A stretch of 64,000 nt of DNA, taken from assembly GCA_016713245.1 (NCBI GenBank), contig JADJPM010000004.1:1860001-1924000 (forward strand), given 5' to 3'. Positions 43,712 to 52,148 of this stretch are shown in pieces. Origin of the DNA: Verrucomicrobiaceae bacterium (lineage in GTDB: Bacteria > Verrucomicrobiota > Verrucomicrobiia > Verrucomicrobiales > Verrucomicrobiaceae). Made by a program: the position numbers and the translations under genes. A model generated the notes under the pieces. The model searched no databases, was not told the origin of the DNA, and saw nothing but the letters and a program-made list of their open reading frames with translations. The stretch's first letter is position 1. Every line of letters begins with the position of its first letter.

Positions 43712-44482
43712 TCAATGCAGCTTCAGCGTGACAGCGCTCGAATCCTTCAGCCGCAGACCTTTTTCTTTCCGCGTCATCTGCTCAAACTGCACCGCCCAGT
43801 CTCGCATCGAATGCTCGGCATGGCCATAAGGCAGTAAATCGCGGGCGTTTATGAGGGTGAGCTTGTCAGCCTCGTTGTCGGCGAACTCGAAAAAGACGTT
43901 TTGGCCCCCTGGCACGGTGAGCTTTCCCTCAATGGCCATGTTGCCCGAGGTAAAGAGTCGGCCAAGGCCGGCCAGCGGTGTCACCGCGAACTTTGCCACC
44001 GTGAGCACAAGATTGCCACGCGGGCTGGTCGGGTTCAGATCCGTGATGGCGAGCTGCAACGTGAGTGTGTCCTTGCCCGGTTTGTCGGTCAGTTGATACA
44101 CCGGGGCCGGGGACTCAAGAAAGGCCCGTTCGAACTCCTCCCTGAGACGGATGGCCATCTGGGCCTCCCGCCGCTCGGTGCCCCAGCGTGCTTCCTGCCG
44201 TGCCATGACCTTCTTGATCGGACGCAGATGATCGAGGGAAACTGGCGCGATGTATAGTTTGGTGGCCGTGCGCCCCGCCGCGAGCGTTTCCGAGTCTTTC
44301 GTCACCCACACCTTCTGGAAAGGGAGCTTGCCCTTTGTGTTCACTGCGTCATTCGCATGCTCAAAGAATGGTGAGAGCTTGCTGGGCCTCGCCTTGAGTA
44401 GATGATTCGTCGCCGAGCATGAGCAAAGCAGCATGCCGGGAAGCAGGAGCAAAAAGAGGCGGCAGGGCAGGGGGGATGGCAT
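43712..44482 (-). CDS. DUF3313-like lipoprotein
   Basis: A 256-residue lipoprotein. ATG 44482 gives a signal peptide (PLPCRLFLLLLPGMLLCSC) ending in a lipobox-type Cys; the longer upstream frame would put this signal in the middle. The mature part contains PFQKVWVTKD, KLYIAPVSLDHL, LAITDLNPTSPRG and FADNEADK segments that fit DUF3313, a family of small outer-membrane lipoproteins of unknown role. It converges on the serine hydrolase gene. The 208-nt gap to the next gene holds no feature I can name. Confidence 0.82.
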   Translation of the reverse strand: MPSPLPCRLFLLLLPGMLLCSCSATNHLLKARPSKLSPFFEHANDAVNTKGKLPFQKVWVTKDSETLAAGRTATKLYIAPVSLDHLRPIKKVMARQEARWGTERREAQMAIRLREEFERAFLESPAPVYQLTDKPGKDTLTLQLAITDLNPTSPRGNLVLTVAKFAVTPLAGLGRLFTSGNMAIEGKLTVPGGQNVFFEFADNEADKLTLINARDLLPYGHAEHSMRDWAVQFEQMTRKEKGLRLKDSSAVTLKLH

Positions 44483-44690
44483 GACGCTGAGGGAATAGGA
44501 CAGGAAGTTATCGAATCTGTCCTCAAAGCACAATATCAGAGTCGAGCCAGGCGCTGTGGAATCGCATTTTGTGGTTCCTGCAATCCTCTTGCCGTCTCCT
44601 AGCAAGACTCCGCTTGGCATCCAGTGTGCCGCAATTGGCATTCGGCGCTTCATCTGACACGTCTCAGCTCACTGCCGCGTTTTCGCTCGC

Positions 44691-46859
44691 ATGAAAGCCA
44701 CGCTGCACCTCTCGCTCGTCGCTGTCACCGCCTGCTTGATCGCGCCATTGCAGGCCGCTGACAACACTTCCGCCGCCTCCCAACAGATCGACTCGCTGCT
44801 CGCCCAGAGCTGGCAGAAGCACAAGGTCACGCCAAACCCGCTCGTCGATGACGCCACCTTCCTTCGCCGCGCCTACCTCACGGTCGCCGGACGCATCCCG
44901 ACTTATGAGGAGGCGAAAGCCTTCCACGCCTGCATCGCCAAGGACAAGCGGGCGAAGCTCATCGACTCGCTGCTCGCCAGCGAAGGCTACGTGCAGAATT
45001 TCTTCAACTACTGGGCCGATGTGCTGCGTGCACAGACGCAAGGCGTCGCTGGCAGCACCACGGCGGAGAATTATGTGAACTACCTCCGCCAGTCGCTGCG
45101 CGAAAACAAGGCGTGGGACAAGATGGCCCGCGAACTCGTCTCCAGCGAAGGTTCCTGCTTCGACACCGGCGCGATCGGCTACTACATGCGCGACCGCGGC
45201 ATGCCGCTCGACAACTTGTCGAACACCACGCGCATCTTCCTCGGCACACGCATGGAATGCGCCCAGTGCCACGACCATCCCTTCGACAAATGGACACAGA
45301 AGCAGTTCTACGAGATGGCGGCCTTCACGCACAACATGACCGCCTCCAGCTACCGCTCGAAAGGCAACGACGAGGTCAGCAAGATGATCCGCCAGGACAA
45401 GTCGCTCGACAAAGAAACGCAGGAACTCATGCGCCAGGCCCTCCAGGAAGTCTTCCGTCCGCTGCGTGACACGCTCGTCGTGCAAAACAAAGGGACGCTG
45501 CGCCTTCCCCATGATTACAAGTATCAAGACGCCAAGCCGAAGGACGTTGTGCCCGCCTCGGTGATGTTTGGCAAGACGGTCCCGCTCACGAAGGAGTCAA
45601 ACACCATCGGCGAGTTCGGCAAATGGCTCACCTCCGCGGAAAATCCGCGCTTCACCACCATCATCGCCAATCGCCTGTGGAAGCGCGTCTTTGGCGTCGG
45701 CATCTACGAGCAGGTCGATGAGATGATGGACACCTCCGTGGCCTCGAATCCGGAACTGATGCGCTTTCTTGAAAAACAAATGGTCGCGCTTAAATACGAC
45801 ATGAAGGCCTACCTGCGGATGCTGCTGAACACGCAGGCCTTTGCCCGCGCCAGCGAGAAAGAAGCACCTCCCGGCGTGCCCTACTACTTCCAGGGCCCCG
45901 TCTTCCGCCGCATGACCGCCGAGCAGGTCTGGGATTCCATGGTGGCCCTCGTCAGCGCCGATCCCGAGCAGCCCAACTGGTCCGCCCGCGAGCGTGAACG
46001 CCGCGAGCTCAACAACCGCCACAACCTCGCCAAGATGCTCGACAAAACCGAGCCCGCACTCCTCTTTGAAGCCTCCAAACTCGTCGCCGCGGCGATGAAG
46101 GATCAAAACAAGGAGTTCGACCAGCTTCGCAAGGAACTCGATGTCGCCCGCGCCAAAGACGACAAGGAAAAGGCCAAGGAAATCCAACGTCGCCTCAATG
46201 AAAGTCAGCGCATCCTGCGCGAGACCGTTTCCAAGTGCTTCTATGAGGCCGCGAAGAAGTCGAACAACCAAGAAATCCAGGCCCAGCTCGCTGCCAGCGC
46301 CGGAGATGGCCCCATGGAGATGGCGATGATGAACATGATGGAAAACGCCCGCGTCGATGCCAAGGAAGCGCCGCTCAATGAGAAGCTCATGACCCGCATC
46401 AAGGCCGATGAAGTCCTCCTCGGCATCAAAGACCCGAAGAGCATCAAGAGCTTTGAAAACTACCAGAAGACCCTCCACCAAACCTGGAGCCGCGCCGCCG
46501 AGTTGCCCTCACCCGCCCCTCGCGGCCACTTCCTCCGTGAATTCGGCCAGAGCGACCGCGACGTGATCGAAAACTCCTCCGATGAAGCTTCCGTGCCGCA
46601 AGCCCTCACCATCATGAACGGCTCGCTTCTTAGCCAGATCACCAGCGGTTGGTCCACCTTCAGCCTGAACCTCCGCAAAGCCGCCACCAACGAGGAGAAG
46701 ATCGATGTACTTTTCCTCAGCCTCTACTCCCGTCCGCCCACCGCCAAAGAGAAGACGCACATGCTTCAGACCATCGAATCCTACGCCGCCAACAAGAACC
46801 TCTGGGAGGACATGACCCTCGCCGCCCTCAGCACCCAGCGCTTCATCTTCGTGGAGTAG
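44691..46859 (+). CDS. Secreted DUF1549/DUF1553 protein
   Basis: A 722-residue exported protein, signal peptide ending LQA-ADN. DUF1549 carries DDATFLRRAYLTVAGRIPT and CAQCHDHPFDKW; DUF1553 follows, with a charged helical insert at about 460-520 (KEFDQLRKELDVARAKDDKE). Unlike the copy at 16685 it lacks the N-terminal cytochrome and Ig-like domains. The usual partner gene encoding DUF1501 is not found; an opposite-strand four-helix-bundle element lies downstream. Confidence 0.9.
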   Translation: MKATLHLSLVAVTACLIAPLQAADNTSAASQQIDSLLAQSWQKHKVTPNPLVDDATFLRRAYLTVAGRIPTYEEAKAFHACIAKDKRAKLIDSLLASEGYVQNFFNYWADVLRAQTQGVAGSTTAENYVNYLRQSLRENKAWDKMARELVSSEGSCFDTGAIGYYMRDRGMPLDNLSNTTRIFLGTRMECAQCHDHPFDKWTQKQFYEMAAFTHNMTASSYRSKGNDEVSKMIRQDKSLDKETQELMRQALQEVFRPLRDTLVVQNKGTLRLPHDYKYQDAKPKDVVPASVMFGKTVPLTKESNTIGEFGKWLTSAENPRFTTIIANRLWKRVFGVGIYEQVDEMMDTSVASNPELMRFLEKQMVALKYDMKAYLRMLLNTQAFARASEKEAPPGVPYYFQGPVFRRMTAEQVWDSMVALVSADPEQPNWSARERERRELNNRHNLAKMLDKTEPALLFEASKLVAAAMKDQNKEFDQLRKELDVARAKDDKEKAKEIQRRLNESQRILRETVSKCFYEAAKKSNNQEIQAQLAASAGDGPMEMAMMNMMENARVDAKEAPLNEKLMTRIKADEVLLGIKDPKSIKSFENYQKTLHQTWSRAAELPSPAPRGHFLREFGQSDRDVIENSSDEASVPQALTIMNGSLLSQITSGWSTFSLNLRKAATNEEKIDVLFLSLYSRPPTAKEKTHMLQTIESYAANKNLWEDMTLAALSTQRFIFVE

Positions 46860-46906
46860 CGCTGGCTCAAAGAGTTCTTGGTGGCTTATCTGAGAAAAGA
46901 CCTGCG

Positions 46907-46932
46907 GGAACGTTCAACATCGAACTTTCAAC
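46907..46932 (+). repeat. Left inverted arm of element 2
   Basis: A perfect 26-nt match to the complement of 47408-47433, made of 7-mers with consensus C(G/T)TTCAA running on to 46945. Confidence 0.85.
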
Positions 46933-46984
46933 TTTCAACGTTCAATGCGGAAAGCCGTGGTGAATGCAGTTGGTGTATTGGGCG

Positions 46985-47374
46985 CTACTTGGCTCCCCGT
47001 TGAGCCGTGCGGATGCTGGCGTAAAAGATGCGAATAAGTTCATCTGTCTCCTTCAGTAATCGCAAATTTTCGGGCAGGTCTTGAGTCAGCGGAACACGAC
47101 TACTCACTTTGAGCCAGCGAGATGTCTCCCGCAGTTCCTTGAGGGCTACCCGCATCTTGTGAATGAAGTCTTTGTTAGATTCGGCCGCTTGCGCTTCACC
47201 ATGGTGAGCCATCGGTGCCGTCCCTGACCTTAGGACCTGGCCGCTGCAATGTCTTCCCGCCTCCGTTTTGCTCATCTTCTCGACGAACCGAATCACATCG
47301 ACCGCAAACACCAGTAAGCGCTCCTCTAGGTCGTAGGTTTTTCCTTCGTTCTTCTTGGGGTTGTCTGCATTCAT
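46985..47374 (-). CDS. Four-helix-bundle protein (TIGR02436 type), second copy
   Basis: A 129-residue helical protein homologous to the one at 33664. Shared patterns are YDLEER, VF..DVIRFVEKMSK, QVLRSGTAPMAHHGEAQAAESNKDF and ELRETSRWLK. The usual SxGAN segment reads APMAHH here. Start ATG 47374 is chosen because the frame upstream reads through the repeat arm. Same family caveats as for the first copy: no 23S rRNA or reverse transcriptase gene is close. It lies on the same strand as, and downstream of, the NHL gene. Confidence 0.92.
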   Translation of the reverse strand: MNADNPKKNEGKTYDLEERLLVFAVDVIRFVEKMSKTEAGRHCSGQVLRSGTAPMAHHGEAQAAESNKDFIHKMRVALKELRETSRWLKVSSRVPLTQDLPENLRLLKETDELIRIFYASIRTAQRGAK

Positions 47375-47407
47375 ACTTTGCCTTGGTTTCACTATTGGAT
47401 GTTGAGT

Positions 47408-47433
47408 GTTGAAAGTTCGATGTTGAACGTTCC
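47408..47433 (-). repeat. Right inverted arm of element 2
   Basis: A 26-nt arm, perfect inverted match to 46907-46932; heptamers TTGAACG, TTCGATG, TTGAAAG, TTGAGTG and TTGGATG continue inwards to 47395. Its outer end is directly followed by the stop codon of the NHL gene. Confidence 0.85.
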
Positions 47434-48474
47434 TCACGCTTCCCTCCGAAGTTTGTAGGGATACACGTTCCCGCTGTTCCATTGGCAGACGTAGAGGTCA
47501 CCCTGTGTGTCCACACACACGTCGTGGCAGTTGTTGAAGACCGGCTGGTCTTGCAGCAGCACCTTGAGGTCGCCGTTCTCATACTCGGGAGCGCATCCGC
47601 CGGGATTCGAGATCACTTTGCCGGCCGCATCGAGGATGGTCACAAAGCCACGGCTCTGCCACATGCGGTAGTCGTTCGGCTTTGCGCCAAAGCAGACGCC
47701 TGAATAGAGGTGCTCGCCATGGATGACCGGACGGCTCACATACGCGCCGGGCAGATACACACCGCGCACATGGGTGCCGTCGAGTTTGAACCAGTTGAAC
47801 TCATTGCGGATGCGCTCCGTGACAACGAGCAGCGGCTCGCCGCCTCGCGTATCGAGCGCGATGCCGTGAGCCTGCATAAACTTACCCGGATTCACCGGCT
47901 GCGTGCTCTTGCCACCAAACTTGGAGATGAATTTCCCCTCCTTGTCGAAGCGCAGCACATACTGCGAGCCATAGCCATCTGCGACGTAGATGTCCCCATT
48001 CGGGGCGACGGCGCTTTCGGTGGGCGCATAGGCTTCACTGGGCTTGTAGATGCCTTCTTTGACCGCGTGGGGTAGTTCCAGCACGATCTGACCATCGAGC
48101 GTGGCCTTTACCACTCGCCCCGTGGTATCGCAGAGGTAGAGATGACCATCGTGATAGGTCAAACCATGGGCGCCGCTCATCCCGAGTGTCCACTGGTCGA
48201 GCAGTGTACCCTTCACATCATAGATGAGTACATTGTTCTGCTTGTGATTGGTGAGCAAGAAGAGGCGACCGTCCGGCACCTGCACCATCTCTTGACAATC
48301 CTTCACGGGCGTTTTCGCACTGTCTGCCTTGCTCCAGAGCTTATCGACCCGATAACGTCGATCGCCATGGCCGATGACGGAGCCATGAAACTCGGGCGCG
48401 GTCTTTGCGAGGGATTGAACAAAGGGGGCGGCGAAGACGGCGGTGGTAATGAACTGGCGGCGTGTGGGCTTCAT
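47434..48474 (-). CDS. Exported NHL-repeat beta-propeller protein
   Basis: A 346-residue protein. The N-terminus MKPTRRQFITTAVFAAPF has a twin-arginine-like signal. NHL-type blades follow (GLTYHDGHLYLCDTTGRVV, AVAPNGDIYVADGYGSQYV, AHGIALDTRGGEPLLVV, HDVCVDTQGDLYVCQW). It resembles the propeller part of peptidylglycine-hydroxyglycine lyase-like proteins of Planctomycetota and Verrucomicrobiota, whose activity is not proven. The stop codon abuts the four-helix-bundle element. Confidence 0.88.
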   Translation of the reverse strand: MKPTRRQFITTAVFAAPFVQSLAKTAPEFHGSVIGHGDRRYRVDKLWSKADSAKTPVKDCQEMVQVPDGRLFLLTNHKQNNVLIYDVKGTLLDQWTLGMSGAHGLTYHDGHLYLCDTTGRVVKATLDGQIVLELPHAVKEGIYKPSEAYAPTESAVAPNGDIYVADGYGSQYVLRFDKEGKFISKFGGKSTQPVNPGKFMQAHGIALDTRGGEPLLVVTERIRNEFNWFKLDGTHVRGVYLPGAYVSRPVIHGEHLYSGVCFGAKPNDYRMWQSRGFVTILDAAGKVISNPGGCAPEYENGDLKVLLQDQPVFNNCHDVCVDTQGDLYVCQWNSGNVYPYKLRREA

Positions 48475-48605
48475 GGGAAGTTTGGTTCAGTCAACGGTGA
48501 GCGGTATAGGGCAAAGCTGAGCGAATGGTCAAGGTGAGAGCTGGCAGAAGTCAGGAATACGAGCTTGGTTTCGCTCTCTTAGGTTGGAACACGACCCATC
48601 CACTC

Positions 48606-49646
48606 ATGAGACTCGCACTCCTTCTAACCCTGCTCGCCGGTGTCGCTAGCTATGCCTATTTCCACAGACGCATGCCGTCTTTGATCGAAGATCCTGCCTT
48701 GAAGGAACGGCTCACGGCGATGCAATATCGTGTGGCGGTGGAAGGCGGAACGGAGCCTCCTTTCAAGAACGAGTATTGGGATCACCACAAGCCAGGCATT
48801 TACGTGAGCGTCGTATCGGGTGAACCCCTGTTTAGCTCCAGGGACAAGTTTGATTCGGGCACTGGATGGCCAAGCTTTACGCGTCCCATCCGTGCCTCGG
48901 CAGTCAAAGAATCCGCAGATGATTCTTTCGGCATGAATCGGGGCGAGATTCGCTCAGTGAAGGCGGATTCGCATCTGGGGCATGTGTTTGATGATGGACC
49001 AGCGCCCACCGGGCTGCGCTACTGCATCAATTCCGCCGCGTTGAACTTTGTGCCTGAGCAGGAACTGGCTGCCGCTGGGCTGGGTGAATACATTGGCAGC
49101 TTGGCTCCCGGAGATTCTGCCTCGGGCGCAGGCGACGCCACGGGATTGAAAAAGGCGACACTCGCCGCCGGCTGCTTCTGGTGCATGGAGGCCATCTACG
49201 AAAGCATCGATGGCGTCGGCGATGTGGTTTCTGGCTTTGCGGGCGGCCAATCGTTGCATCCGACGTATCAGGACCACGGCAACCACACCGAAACGATCGA
49301 GTTCAGCTACGATCCGAAGAAGGTGAACTACGAGACGCTGCTGCGTGTCTTCTGGGAATCCCATGACGCCAGTGATGGAAGCGGTGTCGCGCCCGATTAC
49401 GGGCCGAGTTATCGGCCTGTGATCTTCTACCGGACGCCGGAGGAAAAAGCGGAGATCGAGCGGGTGAAGGCCTTGGTGCAGAAGGAACTCTCCAAGCCCA
49501 TCGCGACGGAGATTGTCCCCTATGAGCGGTTCTGGAAGGCCGAAGACTTCCATCAGAACTTCGTGAAACAGAACCCGAGCGATGGATATGTGCGAAACGT
49601 CAGCCTCTCACGCGTTCGCGACGCCTTGGAGGCTTTGAAGAAGTAA
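48606..49646 (+). CDS. Membrane-anchored or secreted MsrB-MsrA fusion
   Basis: A 346-residue peptide-methionine sulfoxide reductase with both activities. ATG 48606 begins a hydrophobic anchor or signal (MRLALLLTLLAGVASYAYF). The MsrB domain comes first: KFDSGTGWPSF, HLGHVFDDGP and the catalytic Cys in LRYCINSAALNF. In place of the first zinc CxxC it has VSVVSGEP, so it is a metal-free form. MsrA follows after a short linker, with the motif GCFWCMEA. Both repair oxidised Met of the opposite stereochemistry, here probably in the envelope. Convergent with the next gene through a shared terminator. Confidence 0.94.
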   Translation: MRLALLLTLLAGVASYAYFHRRMPSLIEDPALKERLTAMQYRVAVEGGTEPPFKNEYWDHHKPGIYVSVVSGEPLFSSRDKFDSGTGWPSFTRPIRASAVKESADDSFGMNRGEIRSVKADSHLGHVFDDGPAPTGLRYCINSAALNFVPEQELAAAGLGEYIGSLAPGDSASGAGDATGLKKATLAAGCFWCMEAIYESIDGVGDVVSGFAGGQSLHPTYQDHGNHTETIEFSYDPKKVNYETLLRVFWESHDASDGSGVAPDYGPSYRPVIFYRTPEEKAEIERVKALVQKELSKPIATEIVPYERFWKAEDFHQNFVKQNPSDGYVRNVSLSRVRDALEALKK

Positions 49647-49649
49647 GAT

Positions 49650-49677
49650 GTCGCCGCATTCGCCAGAATGCGGCGAC
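49650..49677. terminator. Bidirectional hairpin terminator
   Basis: A perfect 12-bp stem GTCGCCGCATTC / GAATGCGGCGAC, loop GCCA, between convergent msrBA and the 49696-50235 gene. T-tracts are weak on both sides. Confidence 0.65.
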
Positions 49678-49695
49678 TTGGCGAGATGCAACGCG

Positions 49696-50235
49696 TCAGT
49701 TTCCGCCCGCCTTCTTTGCGACCGTCGAACCCGCTTTGCGACCGGTTCGTTTGTAATCGCTCTTCTTCTTCAGGCCGGTGGCGGCGTATTCGTCGGAGTT
49801 CTTGCCGAACTTCGCGGCGATCTGCTCACGGGCACCCAGCACCCAGGAGTGCAGCTCCCATTGCAGCGCCACCTTCGCATCGCGTGCCTCTGCCTCGGCC
49901 TGCTGGGCCAGCAGATGCGCATCCTCCGCCGCCTCCAGTCGCGCTAGGATGCCGCTCTCCACGCCATCCGCCGCCTTTTGATATACGGCGGTCTTCTCAA
50001 ACGCCGGTTTCACACTCGTGTAATCCGCCATCGCAAGAATCGCGGTGACAGCGTCTTTATCCTCCTGCAACATCGCAGGACTCATCGGTTTCGTATTCGA
50101 GTCAGCCATAACGGTTGTTGAATTGAGAACCGACTCCGGCACCGGCCCGTCCCAGAATAGCCCTGGCATGTCCCACGTCAGGCGCGGGTCATCATATCGG
50201 GCCGGTTCTTCGACGTTTGAAACCGATGTAGGCAT
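49696..50235 (-). CDS. Hypothetical helical protein
   Basis: A 179-residue protein that I do not assign to a family. The N-terminus has an unusual YDDPRLTWDMPGLFWDGPVPE segment. The middle and C-terminal half are helical and Ala/Glu/Lys-rich, ending in a basic tail (GLKKKSDYKRTGRKAGSTVAKKAGGN). The SDEYAATGLKKKSDYKRTGRK end resembles proteins found in many Verrucomicrobiota genomes with no known role. An internal ATG at residue 43 is an alternative start. Confidence 0.65.
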   Translation of the reverse strand: MPTSVSNVEEPARYDDPRLTWDMPGLFWDGPVPESVLNSTTVMADSNTKPMSPAMLQEDKDAVTAILAMADYTSVKPAFEKTAVYQKAADGVESGILARLEAAEDAHLLAQQAEAEARDAKVALQWELHSWVLGAREQIAAKFGKNSDEYAATGLKKKSDYKRTGRKAGSTVAKKAGGN

Positions 50236-50944
50236 GACGGTTCAAGGTTGAGTCGCATATGACCTGCCCGCTCGAAAACCATTCAAAAAAACGCACAAAC
50301 TCTTTTGTCCCAGAAGGAAACTAGAAGTCGTAGCCGCTTCGTCTGATTCAAGGAGCGGTAAGGACTCAACTCCATCCGGTGCATCTGAGATTTCTCACTG
50401 CCATTTCATTGACGACATCTGTTGAGTTCGCTTCGTTGGACGTCGAAAATGATTCGATACTTGTCTATTCGAGTTGGATGACGTCCCTTTGATGTTGGAT
50501 GCCAGTCCAACTTCATAGGAGCTTGATCATATCGGTGCTTGTTCTCGTCCGATCCGGGAGGCACATGGCTGATCCTCTAAAGATAGGGCATCACCCCGGG
50601 GTTACTCCCGATGGGCCGCATGGCTTTTGGCGCGGAGTCAACCCTCGAACTGTTAGAACTTCAACGGGTCGAGCTAGTAGGGCGATCCGCATATCAGTCG
50701 TGCTTGGTCGTAGAAGGCATGACAATAAGACTGAAGTCAGAATACTGAACATCAAAGACTATTGCTAGTGTTTGGAATACTATAAAGTATGAAGATGCTA
50801 ATTCGTTACGAATCACATAGTATTTAGGTATTAGGTGGTTGAGATCATGACTGTGAAAAGAGTATGCCACAAAATGTCACCTAATCATGATTGACAATGG
50901 GAAGCATCTCCGTTGAAATCCATCGAGAGCATTTTTAATCGAAA
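50236..50944. other. Long intergenic region without recognised genes
   Basis: About 700 bp with lower GC than the surrounding genes, notably A/T-rich from 50750 to 50940. A plus-strand frame at 50499-50768 (89 codons) has no family resemblance, no ribosome site and a rare-codon-like composition, so I do not call it. It could hold the promoter for the secreted-protein cluster that starts at about 50978. Confidence 0.5.
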
Positions 50945-50977
50945 GTGCCTTTGCCTAAGCAATTCAAGCGTCGTGAT

Positions 50978-52123
50978 ATGAAAATGTCGTTTTCCCACAT
51001 GGAGTCTAGGTTCGCCGCATGGTGGCATGCGCTTTGTCTGGTGTTTCTGGGCTTGCTGGCCGTCGATGTGAATGGGCAGGCACCTGCGGCTTTCACCGTC
51101 AAATTCGACCGCACCTCGTATGCAGTTCCGGTCAATAGCACACTCACCGCCAGCGTGGTGATTGACCCGGTGCCTGCCTCGAAGCTGTTTAGCTATGGCC
51201 TCCTAGTTCAGATCACCGGATCGAATGGCATCGTCGGTGTGGCGTCCTTGACCCCGGTGGCAGCCTACAATCAAAATGGACCCAATGGGGCGGGTGCTCT
51301 TGCCGGTGCGGCCGTTGGCACCGCAGGGGTGAAGGGCACGGCAGATTTTTTCAGCGATGACCTGCCGACTCTCGCGGGTGGAGTCATTGCCACGCTCAAC
51401 CTACAAGGATTGCCTGTGGGGTCTTATACCATCACGCTTTTCCCTTATCAGACGCTCGGCCCTGCTGAACAGATCTTCGTGAATGGCGACCTTTCGGTTT
51501 CTGACCCCGTCATCACCTACGGCTCGGCATCGCTCACTGTCGCGGATGTGCCGGGCCAGATTGACCTTTCCACCGGGGTGAATCTTGACCGTCAGAGCGG
51601 CTTGTTCATCCAGACCGTTCGGATCACCAACAACACCACGCGCACCCCATCTGGCATTCGACTTTGGGTGGATGGCCTTCCGCCGGAGGTCACCGTTTGG
51701 AACAAGCACGGCCTCGTGGCAGACCGTCCTTACCTTGATTATACGCCGGCTCTGCCCCCGGGGCAGTTTGTGGACTTGCAGGTGGAGTTTTATTCCACCA
51801 CCCGCCAGCCCTTCCCAGCACCGGCGTATTCGGTGCAGGAGATCAATCCGCCGGTCATCACACCGCCCACTGGTACCACGCAGGGGATTGTTCCGCGTCT
51901 GGCGCTCGCCAATGGGAACTGCCTGCTGGAGTTCTCCACCAAGCTCGGCACCACCTATTACATCCAGTATTCCAGCGATCTCATCACTTGGAAGACCGCT
52001 CTCCCTTCCGTGATGGGAAATGGGACCACTGTCCAGTGGATCGACAATGGCCCGCCGCGAACCGAAGCCAAGCCAACCCAGGCCTTGTCACGCTTCTACC
52101 GCCTTGTCGAAGCCGTCCCTTAG
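50978..52123 (+). CDS. Exported hypothetical protein with cohesin-like and YxIxxSxDLxxW regions
   Basis: A 381-residue secreted protein. Signal peptide ends near VDVNGQAPAAF. Start could be GTG 50945, ATG 50978 or ATG 50999; 50978 is used. The N-terminal 170 residues look like a cohesin-type beta sandwich (FTVKFDRTSYAVPVNSTLTA; DPVITYGSASLTVADV). A second beta region follows. The C-terminus holds YYIQYSSDLITWK and a final FYRLVEA. It lies 25 nt upstream of the large scaffold gene that contains a dockerin-like region, so a cohesin-dockerin type contact is an attractive guess. Confidence 0.72.
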   Translation: MKMSFSHMESRFAAWWHALCLVFLGLLAVDVNGQAPAAFTVKFDRTSYAVPVNSTLTASVVIDPVPASKLFSYGLLVQITGSNGIVGVASLTPVAAYNQNGPNGAGALAGAAVGTAGVKGTADFFSDDLPTLAGGVIATLNLQGLPVGSYTITLFPYQTLGPAEQIFVNGDLSVSDPVITYGSASLTVADVPGQIDLSTGVNLDRQSGLFIQTVRITNNTTRTPSGIRLWVDGLPPEVTVWNKHGLVADRPYLDYTPALPPGQFVDLQVEFYSTTRQPFPAPAYSVQEINPPVITPPTGTTQGIVPRLALANGNCLLEFSTKLGTTYYIQYSSDLITWKTALPSVMGNGTTVQWIDNGPPRTEAKPTQALSRFYRLVEAVP

Positions 52124-52148
52124 TTTTTCCCTCAATCTTTTTCTTACC

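Larger units (their letters stand above)
46907..47433 (-). mobile_element. Four-helix-bundle element 2 with inverted 7-bp-repeat arrays
   Basis: A 527-bp unit with the same plan as element 1 but different repeat sequence. Outer arms 46907-46932 and 47408-47433 are a perfect 26-bp inverted repeat (outer half GGAACGTTCAACATCG); imperfect pairing goes on for about 16 nt inwards. Arms are tandem 7-mers CGTTCAA, CATCGAA, CTTTCAA, CTTTCAA, CGTTCAA. The right end abuts the TGA stop of the upstream NHL gene. There is no transposase. Mobility is inferred. Confidence 0.62.

Noticed and set aside
33664..47374. Four-helix-bundle genes as Avd of a diversity-generating retroelement
   Set aside because: No reverse transcriptase, template repeat or variable repeat was found in the window.
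50499..50768. 89-codon plus-strand frame in the long gap
   Set aside because: No family resemblance, ribosome site or neighbour support.
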